From: Flavobacteriales bacterium
Lineage (GTDB): Bacteria > Bacteroidota > Bacteroidia > Flavobacteriales > Flavobacteriaceae
DNA: 7,003 bases
Assembly: GCA_027031025.1 (NCBI GenBank)
Contig: JALVEJ010000293.1
Location: 1-7,003 of the forward strand
Reading direction: 5' to 3'
The translations under genes and the position numbers were made by a program. The notes beneath the pieces were generated by a model, which saw only the letters and a program-made list of their open reading frames with translations, was not told the DNA's origin and searched no databases. Below, piece after piece: positions 1-6,118 of the stretch. How positions within the stretch are numbered: position 1 is the stretch's first letter; each line of letters starts with the position of its first letter.

Positions 1-68
1 GCCACTATGGGGCTTTATCGAATTGTAATGGTATTATGTTCTACAAACAGGACGCCCCTATGGGGCTA
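1..68. repeat. Two copies of a short palindromic intergenic repeat (partial at left edge)
   Basis: A 13-bp palindrome, GCCCCTATGGGGC, lies at 54-66 as a 5-bp GC stem around TAT. A second copy with one mismatch, GCCACTATGGGGC, lies at 1-13, so the period is 53 bp. The later copy is preceded by CTACAAACAGGAC at 41-53; the segment that would precede the first copy is outside the window. From memory, CTACAAACAG followed by a GC-rich palindrome is a dispersed intergenic repeat in many Bacteroidota genomes and resembles REP/BIME-type elements. That family link is recollection, not shown here. No protein is encoded in it. The rest of the gap to the first gene (69-277) is AT-rich, and I see no exact TAnnTTTG promoter box or RNA gene in it. 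Confidence 0.6.
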
Positions 69-277
69 AAAGAAATATTTTAATTTTTTTATAGTGCGTT
101 TGCCCTGTCGATAAACTTGGCAACCTAAATCGAAAAGTGTTCAAAGTAGCATTTCGTTTTTGTATAATTGAGATAGAAATGAATCTTGATGGTTGTTGTT
201 AAAATTTGAATTTATTTGTCAAAAATGCACAAAATCACTTGAAAATTAGAATTTTTCTTTTAATTTTAAGGCAACAA

Positions 278-1417
278 ATGAACAAACGCCTACTTTCCAT
301 AGATATTTTTAGGGGATTAACCATAGCCTTTATGATTTTGGTTAATACGCCCGGCACTTGGAGTCATGTTTACGCACCGTTGGAACATGCGCCATGGCAC
401 GGATTGACACCTACGGATTTGATATTCCCGTTTTTCTTATTTATTGTAGGAACGTCTATTGTTTTGGCTTATCATAACAAACGCCAATATGTCAATCATC
501 GTTTATATGGTAAGATTATCAGCCGGAGTTTGAAAATTATCTTAATCGGGTTGTTGTTAGCGGCTTTTACTTATAAATTCCCATTTATCAAAGATTTATC
601 GCACTTGCGTTTTCCCGGTGTTTTGCAACGGATTGGTTTGGTGTTTTTAATTTCGGCATTTTTGTTTGTCAAAATTAAAGACTGGCGTTGGTATTTGCTT
701 GTTTTGATATTATTGCTTGGTGGCTATTGGTATAGTATGACACAAATCCCCATTAACGGACACCAACCGCAACTTACCAAAACCGATAATTTGGCATCTG
801 TGATAGACCGTAAGATTTTAGGCAAAAGTCATATGTGGCGACACTATGAAATGGAAGGTTACGTGCAAGGCGATTACGATCCGGAAGGATTATTTAGCAC
901 TTTACCGGCAATTGGCACAACCATACTTGGTATTTTTCTGGGACTTTTGTTAATTGAAAGACGTATATCACCATATGCCAAATTAATTATGTTTATTGGA
1001 ATCGGATTAATTTTATGGCTGTTGGGCTGGTGGTGGAGTCAAAGTTTTCCGCTTAACAAACGCCTGTGGACCAGTAGTTATGTTTTATATACCGGTGGAT
1101 TGGCATATTTGGTCTTTGGTTTTATCTATTTAATTGTCGATATTCTTAATGTAAAAAAATGGGGAGTTCCTTTTAAATATCTAGGTATGAATGCCATTGC
1201 TATATTTACCTTGTCTGTTTTTATTACCAAATCATTTTATTTGTTGCATATCCCCGGCACCAAAACGACTATTCATGGTTGGTTGTATCACAACTTATTT
1301 ACTTCTTGGTTGAGTGATACCGAATTTACTTCTATGTTCTATGCTCTGAGTGTAGTAGTTTTCTACATTTTTGTGGCTTGGTGGATGTATCGTAAGAAAA
1401 TTTTTATCAAGGTTTAA
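278..1417 (+). CDS. HGSNAT/DUF5009-like multi-pass membrane acyltransferase
   Basis: A 379-residue inner-membrane protein with about ten hydrophobic segments. Conserved blocks, in order: SIDIFRG (7-13), VNTPGTWSHVY (22-32), H37 followed by GLTPTDLIFPFFLFIVG (42-58), RFPGVLQRIG (111-120), DPEGLFSTLPA (201-211) and PLNKRLWTSSYVLYTGG (258-274). This order is typical of bacterial relatives of heparan-alpha-glucosaminide N-acetyltransferase (HGSNAT_cat, DUF5009, sometimes called NagX). The human enzyme uses acetyl-CoA on one side of the membrane to acetylate a terminal glucosamine on the other. H37 sits where I expect the catalytic histidine, which is an inference from position. The bacterial substrate is generally unknown, and no sugar-utilisation gene is next to it here. 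I chose ATG 278, preceded by AAGG at 268-271, because homology begins at its MNKRLLSIDIFRG. An upstream in-frame TTG at 206 adds 24 unconvincing residues. The 3' end overlaps the convergent next gene by 11 bp. The family is confident, the substrate is not. Confidence 0.88.
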   Translation: MNKRLLSIDIFRGLTIAFMILVNTPGTWSHVYAPLEHAPWHGLTPTDLIFPFFLFIVGTSIVLAYHNKRQYVNHRLYGKIISRSLKIILIGLLLAAFTYKFPFIKDLSHLRFPGVLQRIGLVFLISAFLFVKIKDWRWYLLVLILLLGGYWYSMTQIPINGHQPQLTKTDNLASVIDRKILGKSHMWRHYEMEGYVQGDYDPEGLFSTLPAIGTTILGIFLGLLLIERRISPYAKLIMFIGIGLILWLLGWWWSQSFPLNKRLWTSSYVLYTGGLAYLVFGFIYLIVDILNVKKWGVPFKYLGMNAIAIFTLSVFITKSFYLLHIPGTKTTIHGWLYHNLFTSWLSDTEFTSMFYALSVVVFYIFVAWWMYRKKIFIKV

Positions 1418-1934
1418 TTAATTTCCGGTATAAATAAATGATCAAGTTAATGAGTAGATATAATATAGAAAGACCAACCAAACTAAATTTTATAGTTGAA
1501 GCATAATACGCAAGACTTGACCAAATTTGTTTTAAATCTCCGGTCAACAACCTGATTAATGCTACATTTTCAATTGCATCAAAAACAGCCGCTAAAATTA
1601 TTGCTCCCATCATGAGTTTGCCGGTTTGATACATAATTAGATTTTCATTCCACAAATATGAATTGAGAAGGTAAATCGAGAAAGCTATAAAACCGGCATA
1701 CAACAATAAAAATAAAAAATCTATTCCTAAGCTTAAACCGGCAAAACTTTTGGCTGTAACATTCCATGAATTTAAAACAGCTTCCGAAGTTTTAATATTT
1801 TTTGCCAGTTCAAAGGACACAATACCTTTGGGAGCCACTTCGTTTTGGAGAGCTTTGTCAAAATATTTTATGGCTGACATAGTTATCAGTAAGCTTACCA
1901 ATAGAAAAATGAATATATATTTAGTTTTATGCAT
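1407..1934 (-). CDS. Four-helix membrane protein of unknown function
   Basis: A 175-residue hydrophobic protein that I cannot name. It has an N-terminal membrane segment (about 6-22), a roughly 45-residue extracytoplasmic or cytoplasmic loop, and three more helices (about 67-92, 104-126, 143-167), ending in a basic tail (YRKLIKP). Notable blocks are GIVSFELA (37-44) followed by a tryptophan (W57), LGIDFLFLLLYA (69-80) and FDAIEN (118-123). The acidic pair inside helix 3 is unusual for a membrane segment and may be functional. I have a vague memory of the same pattern (GxVSFELA, then W, then FDxxEN) in uncharacterised membrane proteins of other phyla, which is not confirmed. The gene starts 28 nt after the stop of the asparaginase gene on the same strand with no hairpin terminator between, so co-transcription is likely. 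No Shine-Dalgarno sequence is evident before the ATG. Its last codons overlap the convergent acyltransferase gene. Confidence 0.75.
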   Translation of the reverse strand: MHKTKYIFIFLLVSLLITMSAIKYFDKALQNEVAPKGIVSFELAKNIKTSEAVLNSWNVTAKSFAGLSLGIDFLFLLLYAGFIAFSIYLLNSYLWNENLIMYQTGKLMMGAIILAAVFDAIENVALIRLLTGDLKQIWSSLAYYASTIKFSLVGLSILYLLINLIIYLYRKLIKP

Positions 1935-1962
1935 CTTGGGATAATTTTTTGTTTAATTAAAC

Positions 1963-2988
1963 TTAATGATACATTTCTATTTTCTTTTCGCCATTTGATT
2001 TTTTGTAAGCTCTAAACATGCCTTGGGTGTTAAAATACCAGGCGATATTCGCATTTTTATCCAAGCCAATCATGCCGCCGTCGCCACCTAATTGTTCAAT
2101 TCTGTCAATCACTTGTTTTTGTGCTTTCACCAAAGTCATTTTTTTAAATTTCATCAAATCGGATACACTATATGAGGCCGCCGTTCTTATGAAATATTCT
2201 CCTGTTCCTGTACAAGAAATGCCACAAGTTTGGTTATCGGCATAAGTTCCGGCGCCAATTATTGGAGAATCTCCAATACGACCAAATTGTTTATTCATTA
2301 ACCCGCCTGTTGAAGTTCCTGCAGCAATATTTCCGGCTTTATCCAGAGCTACACAACCGACTGTTCCGTATTTTTTAATTCCATTAAAAATATATGACAG
2401 ATGATTTTTTGCCGTTTGATGTTCTTTCTTTTGAATTTGTTTTAGTTGGCGAAGTCTTTTCTCCGTTATAAAATAAGATTCAGGCACTAACTTCATACCC
2501 TTAGACTGGCAAAATTCTTCCGCACCCTTGCCTGAGAGCAAAACATGTCTGGTGCTATCTTTGACCAAAACAGCGGCATCAATCGGGTTTTTTATATGAG
2601 ATACACCGGCAACAGCGCCCGCATTTAAAGTTTTGCCATCCATAATGGAAGCATCCAGTTCAGGTTTGCCTAAACTATTTAAAACACAACCTTTCCCTGC
2701 ATTAAATAAAGGCGAATTTTCCATAACCTTTATTGTTTGTCTTACGGCTTCTGTGGCACTACCGCCCCTTTCTAAAACAGCGTAACCAGTTTCCAGAGCT
2801 TCATTTAATTTTTCTCGATAAACTTTTTCTATATCCTGAGGCAAATCTTTGATGTAACCGGCGCCACCGTGAATAACTAATGCAAATTGCTGATTTTTCT
2901 GATTAGTATTTTTTTTAGATATCTGATTCGGTTGGTCTTTGCATGATAAAGCAATAAACATTATAAAAAACATACTAATATATTTCAT
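1963..2988 (-). CDS. Isoaspartyl peptidase / plant-type L-asparaginase, predicted lipoprotein
   Basis: A 341-residue Ntn-hydrolase of the E. coli IaaA (plant-type asparaginase) family, which hydrolyses beta-aspartyl dipeptides and L-asparagine. The proenzyme cleaves itself before the catalytic threonine, expected here at G208|T209 in KYGTVGCVALD. Active-site residues align by spacing with E. coli T179, T197, R207, D210, T230 and G231: T209, T227 (TSTGG), R237 and D240 (GRIGDSP), and T260-G261 (CTGTGE). The N-terminal HGGAG block is at 40-44, and the NAGKG block at 96-100 lies in the expected place. The first 16 residues form a lipoprotein signal peptide ending in a lipobox (ALSC, Cys16), followed by a polar Asn/Gln/Lys-rich linker, so the enzyme is probably exported and membrane-anchored in the periplasm. 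The E. coli enzyme is cytoplasmic. ATG is the only start that includes this signal. A strong terminator ends 26 bp upstream. The unknown membrane protein follows 28 nt downstream. Confidence 0.93.
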   Translation of the reverse strand: MKYISMFFIMFIALSCKDQPNQISKKNTNQKNQQFALVIHGGAGYIKDLPQDIEKVYREKLNEALETGYAVLERGGSATEAVRQTIKVMENSPLFNAGKGCVLNSLGKPELDASIMDGKTLNAGAVAGVSHIKNPIDAAVLVKDSTRHVLLSGKGAEEFCQSKGMKLVPESYFITEKRLRQLKQIQKKEHQTAKNHLSYIFNGIKKYGTVGCVALDKAGNIAAGTSTGGLMNKQFGRIGDSPIIGAGTYADNQTCGISCTGTGEYFIRTAASYSVSDLMKFKKMTLVKAQKQVIDRIEQLGGDGGMIGLDKNANIAWYFNTQGMFRAYKKSNGEKKIEMYH

Positions 2989-3014
2989 GCCTCACTTTTT
3001 TCATAAAAATAATA

Positions 3015-3050
3015 AAAAATCCCTTACGATATACGCCGTAAGGGATTTTT
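3015..3050 (-). terminator. Rho-independent terminator of the OmpA-like gene
   Basis: A perfect 14-bp inverted repeat: arms AAAAATCCCTTACG (3015-3028) and CGTAAGGGATTTTT (3037-3050) around an 8-nt loop. Read on the minus strand it lies 20 nt past the OmpA-like stop codon, with the GC-rich part of the stem followed by a run of T and further T-rich sequence. The arms are A-tract/T-tract symmetric, so it could work in both directions, but no plus-strand gene runs into it. Confidence 0.93.
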
Positions 3051-3070
3051 ATAAATATTAAAAACTTATC

Positions 3071-4423
3071 TTATTTAACTAAATTAATTTCTACACGTCT
3101 GTTTTTAGCACGTCCGGCTCTGGTTCTGTTAGAAGCAATAGGTCTGGTTTCACCATAACCTTTGGCATTCAATTTAGATTTAACGCCATGTTCTTTCAAG
3201 TAATTAACAACGGCTTCGGCTCTTTTTTGAGATAACTTCATGTTAAATTTAGCGCTACCAACACTATCGGTATGACCTTCAACATCAAACTCGGCAGTAG
3301 GATATTGGATTAAAATAGCCACAACTTTTTCTAAAGTAGTGATGGTTTGAGGCTTGAAAGTAGCTTTACCTGAGTCAAAGTAAATAACTTTTGCGTAATC
3401 GTTCAATTGTTTTTGAACTTCTTTGGTTACTTCTGGGCAACCTTGATTAGCTACGGGACCGGCAACTTTAGGGCATTTATCATCTTTATCCAATACTCCG
3501 TCTTTGTCAGTATCAGGATAAGGGCAACCTTGGTTGGCAACAGGACCGGCAACTTTAGGACAATTGTCTTTAGCATCGGTAACTCCGTCACCGTCAGCAT
3601 CAGGGCAGCCGTTTAAAGCGGCAACACCGGCAACATCAGGACAAGCATCTTTTGAATCGATAATGCCATCGCCGTCAGAGTCAGGACAACCGTTAAATTC
3701 TACTTTACCGGCAACATCAGGACAAGCATCTTTCGAATCGATGATGCCGTCACCATCAGAGTCAGGGCATCCGTTAAATTCAGGCAAACCTTTAACTTCG
3801 GGGCAAGCATCATCTTTGTCAAAAATGCCATCGCCATCGGTATCAACACCGCCAAATCTTACGGCAATACCAACACCGTGTTGGAAGTAAGAAGCAATAT
3901 TGGCATCAAATACATGGTGATAAGCACTTTCGACATATAAACCTATATTGTCGCTTACCCAGTATTCCAAACCTAAACCACCGTTTAAGTCACCACCATC
4001 TTCTTTTTCAAGCCAGTTATATCCTCCACCGGCAAAGATATAAGGTTGAAAATTTTTGCTTTCTTTACAGATGTTGTATTTAACATCTAAATTGGCGTTG
4101 ATGTATGATAAATTAGTATCAACATCACCTAATTTGGAGATTTTGTTCAATTTTAATGAACCAATCAAACTAAATTTGTCGCCTAAATATCTTCCGACTC
4201 TTACATCAGAGATAGCATAAGCGGCGTTGTAATGATCAAAGTTAAAATAGTCTTTAAACAATTGATCACTTGCAAAACCAAAATTGTTTTGTTCTCCGGT
4301 CGGGTAGAAATCTACCGCATTAAGGCCTAATTTCACTAACCATGGATGGTTACTGTTTTGCGCATTGACTGTAACAGTTGCTAAGACTATTACGGCTAAT
4401 AATAATTGATTTAATCTTTTCAT
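3071..4423 (-). CDS. OmpA-family outer-membrane protein with thrombospondin type-3 repeats
   Basis: A 450-residue porin-like envelope protein that should tie the outer membrane to peptidoglycan. A Sec signal peptide covers 1-21, with probable cleavage after VNA before Q22. An outer-membrane beta-barrel domain follows (about 25-190), rich in alternating aromatic strands and ending in GIAVRF. Five calcium-binding thrombospondin type-3 repeats (194-330) have the pattern DxDGDGxxDxxDxCP...GCP. The C-terminal OmpA domain (about 345-449) begins VIYFDSGKATFKP and carries GHTDSVG and LSQKRAEAV. D386 and R401 occupy the positions, 15 residues apart, of the diaminopimelate-binding Asp and Arg of OmpA domains. 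It appears to be transcribed alone, from a promoter box at 4451-4458 to the terminator at 3015-3050. AAAGGA sits almost directly before the ATG, too close for a classical ribosome binding site. The architecture is very common in Bacteroidota (OmpA/OprF-like major proteins). Whether it also acts as a porin cannot be read from the sequence. Confidence 0.95.
   Translation of the reverse strand: MKRLNQLLLAVIVLATVTVNAQNSNHPWLVKLGLNAVDFYPTGEQNNFGFASDQLFKDYFNFDHYNAAYAISDVRVGRYLGDKFSLIGSLKLNKISKLGDVDTNLSYINANLDVKYNICKESKNFQPYIFAGGGYNWLEKEDGGDLNGGLGLEYWVSDNIGLYVESAYHHVFDANIASYFQHGVGIAVRFGGVDTDGDGIFDKDDACPEVKGLPEFNGCPDSDGDGIIDSKDACPDVAGKVEFNGCPDSDGDGIIDSKDACPDVAGVAALNGCPDADGDGVTDAKDNCPKVAGPVANQGCPYPDTDKDGVLDKDDKCPKVAGPVANQGCPEVTKEVQKQLNDYAKVIYFDSGKATFKPQTITTLEKVVAILIQYPTAEFDVEGHTDSVGSAKFNMKLSQKRAEAVVNYLKEHGVKSKLNAKGYGETRPIASNRTRAGRAKNRRVEINLVK
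3434..3844 (-). repeat. Five-unit 81-bp tandem repeat coding for TSP type-3 repeats
   Basis: In-frame tandem units at 3764-3844, 3683-3763, 3602-3682 and 3521-3601 (each 81 bp, 27 residues) and 3434-3520 (87 bp, with two extra residues, Tyr-Pro). Units 2 and 3 share 23 of 27 residues. Over their first 19 codons they differ at only five bases, all synonymous. Units 4 and 5 share the 12-residue ending KVAGPVANQGCP with synonymous changes. The pairwise similarity suggests growth by unequal recombination followed by purifying selection. Confidence 0.9.
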
Positions 4424-4450
4424 ATCCTTTATTGTTTAATATATTTAAAG

Positions 4451-4458
4451 CAAAAATA
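4451..4458 (-). promoter_or_regulatory. Putative -7 promoter box of the OmpA-like gene
   Basis: The minus strand reads TATTTTTG, an exact match to the Bacteroidota sigma-ABfr -7 element TAnnTTTG, with 27 nt to the ATG. No TTG is seen at the -33 position, only a T-rich tract. The implied 5' leader is about 20 nt. AT-richness raises the chance of random matches. Confidence 0.5.
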
Positions 4459-4487
4459 ATAAAAATAAATGTAAAAAAAACTGTTTT

Positions 4488-5684
4488 TTAAATTATATTC
4501 AATTTTTTACCAACTTTTTCAAAGGCTGATAGTGCTTTATCTAAATGTTCACGGGTGTGGGCAGCTGAAAGTTGCACTCTGATTCGGGCTTTTCCTTTTG
4601 GAACTACAGGATAGAAAAATCCGATAACATAAATACCTTCATCAAGGAGTTGCGCCGCCATATCTTGAGATAATTTGGCATCATACAACATCACGGGAAT
4701 AATGGGCGATTCACTATGACCGATGTCAAATCCTAAGCGACTCATTCCTATTTTAAAATATTCGGTATTGTGTTGCAATTTTTCAAGCAAATCATTGCTG
4801 TTTGAAATCATGTCTAAAACTTTTAAAGCGCCACCGACTATTTCCGGAGCTAATGAATTGGAAAACAGATATGGACGCGAACGTTGACGTAGCATTTCTA
4901 TAATTTCTTTGCGTCCGGTTGTGTAACCGCCCATTGCGCCTCCCAATGCTTTTCCTAAGGTGCCGGTTATAATGTCTATTTTTCCCATAACATTTTTTAA
5001 CTCTACGGTACCCCGTCCGGTTTTACCCAAAACCCCTACGGCGTGACTCTCATCAACCATAGTTAAAGCATCGTATTTTTCGGCTAATTCTACAATTTTA
5101 TCCAATTGTGCCACGACGCCATCCATAGAGAAAACACCATCGGTGACTATAATTTTAAAACGATGTCCTGCTGCATTAGCTTCTTGCAGTTTGGCTTCCA
5201 AATCTGTCATATCGTTGTTTTTATAACGATAACGGGCGCTTTTGGTCAATCTAACACCATCAATTATGGAAGCATGGTTCAATTCGTCGGAAATGATGGC
5301 GTCCTCCGGTCCGAAAAGCGGTTCAAAAACCCCACCGTTGGCATCAAAAGCAGCAGCATATAAAATAGTATCGTCCGTTTGATAAAATTCAGCTATTTTT
5401 TGCTCCAATTCTTTGTGTTTGTCTTGTGTTCCGCAAATAAAACGCACTGACGCCATCCCATAACCGCGAATATCCATCATATTTTTAGAAGCTTCGATAA
5501 CTTGTACATTATCCGCTAAACCCAAATAATTATTGGCACAAAAATTCAATACTTTTTGCCCTGTGTTTAAGGTAATTTCAGCTCCTTGTGGTGAAGTAAT
5601 AATCCGTTCATGTTTAAACAAACCTGAGGCTTCAATATCGCTTAATGAATCCTGTAGATATCTTTTAAATTTATCACTATACAT
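4488..5684 (-). CDS. kbl: Glycine C-acetyltransferase (2-amino-3-ketobutyrate CoA ligase)
   Basis: A 398-residue PLP enzyme, the same length as E. coli Kbl. It converts 2-amino-3-oxobutyrate plus CoA to glycine plus acetyl-CoA, the second step of threonine breakdown after threonine dehydrogenase. It belongs to the alpha-oxoamine synthase fold family (with BioF, HemA and serine palmitoyltransferase). Long stretches nevertheless match Kbl specifically, such as GMASVRFICGTQDKHKELEQ (76-95), SDELNHASIIDGVR (132-145), DGVFSMDGV (182-190) and the C-terminal GFFYPVVPKGKARIR (355-369). The PLP lysine is K245 in TGTLGKALGGA. H137 should stack on the PLP ring, and D211 and H214 (VDESHAVG) contact the cofactor. 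Both domains are intact. The enzyme is cytoplasmic and normally a dimer. No threonine dehydrogenase gene is adjacent inside the window: the 5' side is a 464-bp spacer and the 3' side is the OmpA-like gene 64 bp away. I chose the ATG because MYSDKFKRYLQDSL aligns with the family N-terminus. Confidence 0.97.
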   Translation of the reverse strand: MYSDKFKRYLQDSLSDIEASGLFKHERIITSPQGAEITLNTGQKVLNFCANNYLGLADNVQVIEASKNMMDIRGYGMASVRFICGTQDKHKELEQKIAEFYQTDDTILYAAAFDANGGVFEPLFGPEDAIISDELNHASIIDGVRLTKSARYRYKNNDMTDLEAKLQEANAAGHRFKIIVTDGVFSMDGVVAQLDKIVELAEKYDALTMVDESHAVGVLGKTGRGTVELKNVMGKIDIITGTLGKALGGAMGGYTTGRKEIIEMLRQRSRPYLFSNSLAPEIVGGALKVLDMISNSNDLLEKLQHNTEYFKIGMSRLGFDIGHSESPIIPVMLYDAKLSQDMAAQLLDEGIYVIGFFYPVVPKGKARIRVQLSAAHTREHLDKALSAFEKVGKKLNII

Positions 5685-5710
5685 AATATTTATTTGATTT
5701 TGATTTCGGA

Positions 5711-5718
5711 CAAATATA
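5711..5718 (-). promoter_or_regulatory. Putative -7 promoter box of kbl
   Basis: The minus strand reads TATATTTG, an exact TAnnTTTG match, with 26 nt to the kbl ATG. No TTG lies in the expected -33 window. The spacing is nearly the same as for the OmpA-like gene, which supports the call. Confidence 0.5.
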
Positions 5719-5780
5719 AATAAATAATGTATAAATTGAAATGCTTTTTATTCGTTAGTTGAAAGTGGAGCGAAATCGAT

Positions 5781-5805
5781 ATCCCGTCCCCAAAGGGAGC
5801 GGGAT
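5781..5805. repeat. GC-rich hairpin, probable interspersed palindromic repeat
   Basis: The left arm ATCCCGTCCC (5781-5790) pairs with GGGAGCGGGAT (5795-5805) with a single bulged G, around a CAAA loop. It is not followed by a T-run in either direction, so it does not look like a terminator. Direct repeats AGTTGAAAGT flank it at 5757-5766 and 5810-5819. Similar CCCG...CGGG hairpins are, from memory, dispersed in Bacteroidota intergenic DNA. Confidence 0.55.
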
Positions 5806-5948
5806 TAAAAGTTGAAAGTTTTCTTTCATAGAATGTTTTTTATTATTCGATGATTGCCAAACATTTCAAAATTCTAACTTCTTATTTCTATTTTTTGGTA
5901 ACTGGTTATTTGGTTAATTGAGTGTAAAGTACAAGAGTAATACAATTG

Positions 5949-5999
5949 TCATTCCGACAGAGCGACGTAAGAGCGACAGCCTGTCCCGATACATCAGGA
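5949..5999. repeat. Interspersed intergenic repeat fragment (GTCATTCCGACAGAGCGAC type)
   Basis: The segment opens with GTCATTCCGACAGAGCGAC, contains the 8-bp direct repeat AGAGCGAC (5959-5966 and 5970-5977), and ends in a small stem, TCCCGA (5984-5989) with TCAGGA (5994-5999), which has one mismatch and a TACA loop. Its base composition is clearly richer in GC than the flanks. I recognise this wording from dispersed non-coding repeats of Bacteroidota, but copy number cannot be checked here. Confidence 0.5.
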
Positions 6000-6033
6000 A
6001 GGTATATTTTTCATTTTAGATTTTTAGTTCCGC

Positions 6034-6051
6034 CACTGAGCCTGTCGAAGT
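6034..6051. repeat. CACTGAGCCTGTCGAAGT repeat, REP-like
   Basis: The 18-bp sequence CACTGAGCCTGTCGAAGT is an imperfect palindrome (ACT/AGT ends). It corresponds, from memory, to a widely dispersed intergenic repeat (reverse complement ACTTCGACAGGCTCAGTG) found in many Bacteroidota and thought to be REP-like. No associated Y1 (RAYT) transposase lies in the window. Confidence 0.5.
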
Positions 6052-6071
6052 ATTAACTTTTTTGCTAAATT

Positions 6072-6106
6072 TGTGTAATATTTATGACTAATGTCATTTT
6101 TACACA
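6072..6106. promoter_or_regulatory. Nested dyad upstream of nuoA, possible Crp/Fnr-family operator
   Basis: The inner dyad is ATGAC (6084-6088), TAAT, GTCAT (6093-6097), which resembles the FNR/DNR/HcpR class layout TTGAC-N4-GTCAA with one symmetric change. The outer arms are TGTGTAA (6072-6078) and TTACACA (6100-6106), with a centre 1.5 bp away from the inner one. The inner centre (6090.5) lies about 39-41 bp before the transcription start implied by the -7 box at 6119-6126, the usual place for a class II activator. The function is inferred. Short dyads do occur by chance in AT-rich DNA. Confidence 0.35.
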
Positions 6107-6118
6107 CAAAGAAGAAGT

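Noticed and set aside
1..68. CRISPR array
   Set aside because: Only two palindromes, 13 bp long and one degenerate, are present. The sequence between them includes part of the repeat itself, and no cas gene is near.
100..123. TTGCC/GGCAA inverted repeat
   Set aside because: The five-bp arms with a 14-nt loop are within chance expectation and no promoter box is nearby.
206..277. TTG-initiated N-terminal extension of the acyltransferase
   Set aside because: The 24 extra residues do not resemble the family N-terminus, and the ATG at 278 gives the conserved MNKRLLSIDIFRG start.
1951..1962. Palindrome GTTTAATTAAAC between the asparaginase and the membrane protein
   Set aside because: It is a perfect 12-bp palindrome, but AT-rich, loopless and without a T-run, so it is neither a terminator nor a convincing operator.
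3407..3890. Open frames on the plus strand across the TSP3 repeats
   Set aside because: They are mirror frames kept open by the repetitive Asp/Gly-rich coding sequence on the minus strand; their repetitive Ser/Pro content follows from that.
4473..4489. A-tract/T-tract hairpin as terminator of kbl
   Set aside because: The stem is made only of A-T pairs around CTG and overlaps the stop codon, so it is unlikely to be stable enough to terminate.
4488..5684. Serine palmitoyltransferase or 8-amino-7-oxononanoate synthase instead of Kbl
   Set aside because: All share the fold, but the 398-residue length and the Kbl-specific blocks (GMASVRFICGTQ, GFFYPVVPKGKARIR) favour glycine C-acetyltransferase.
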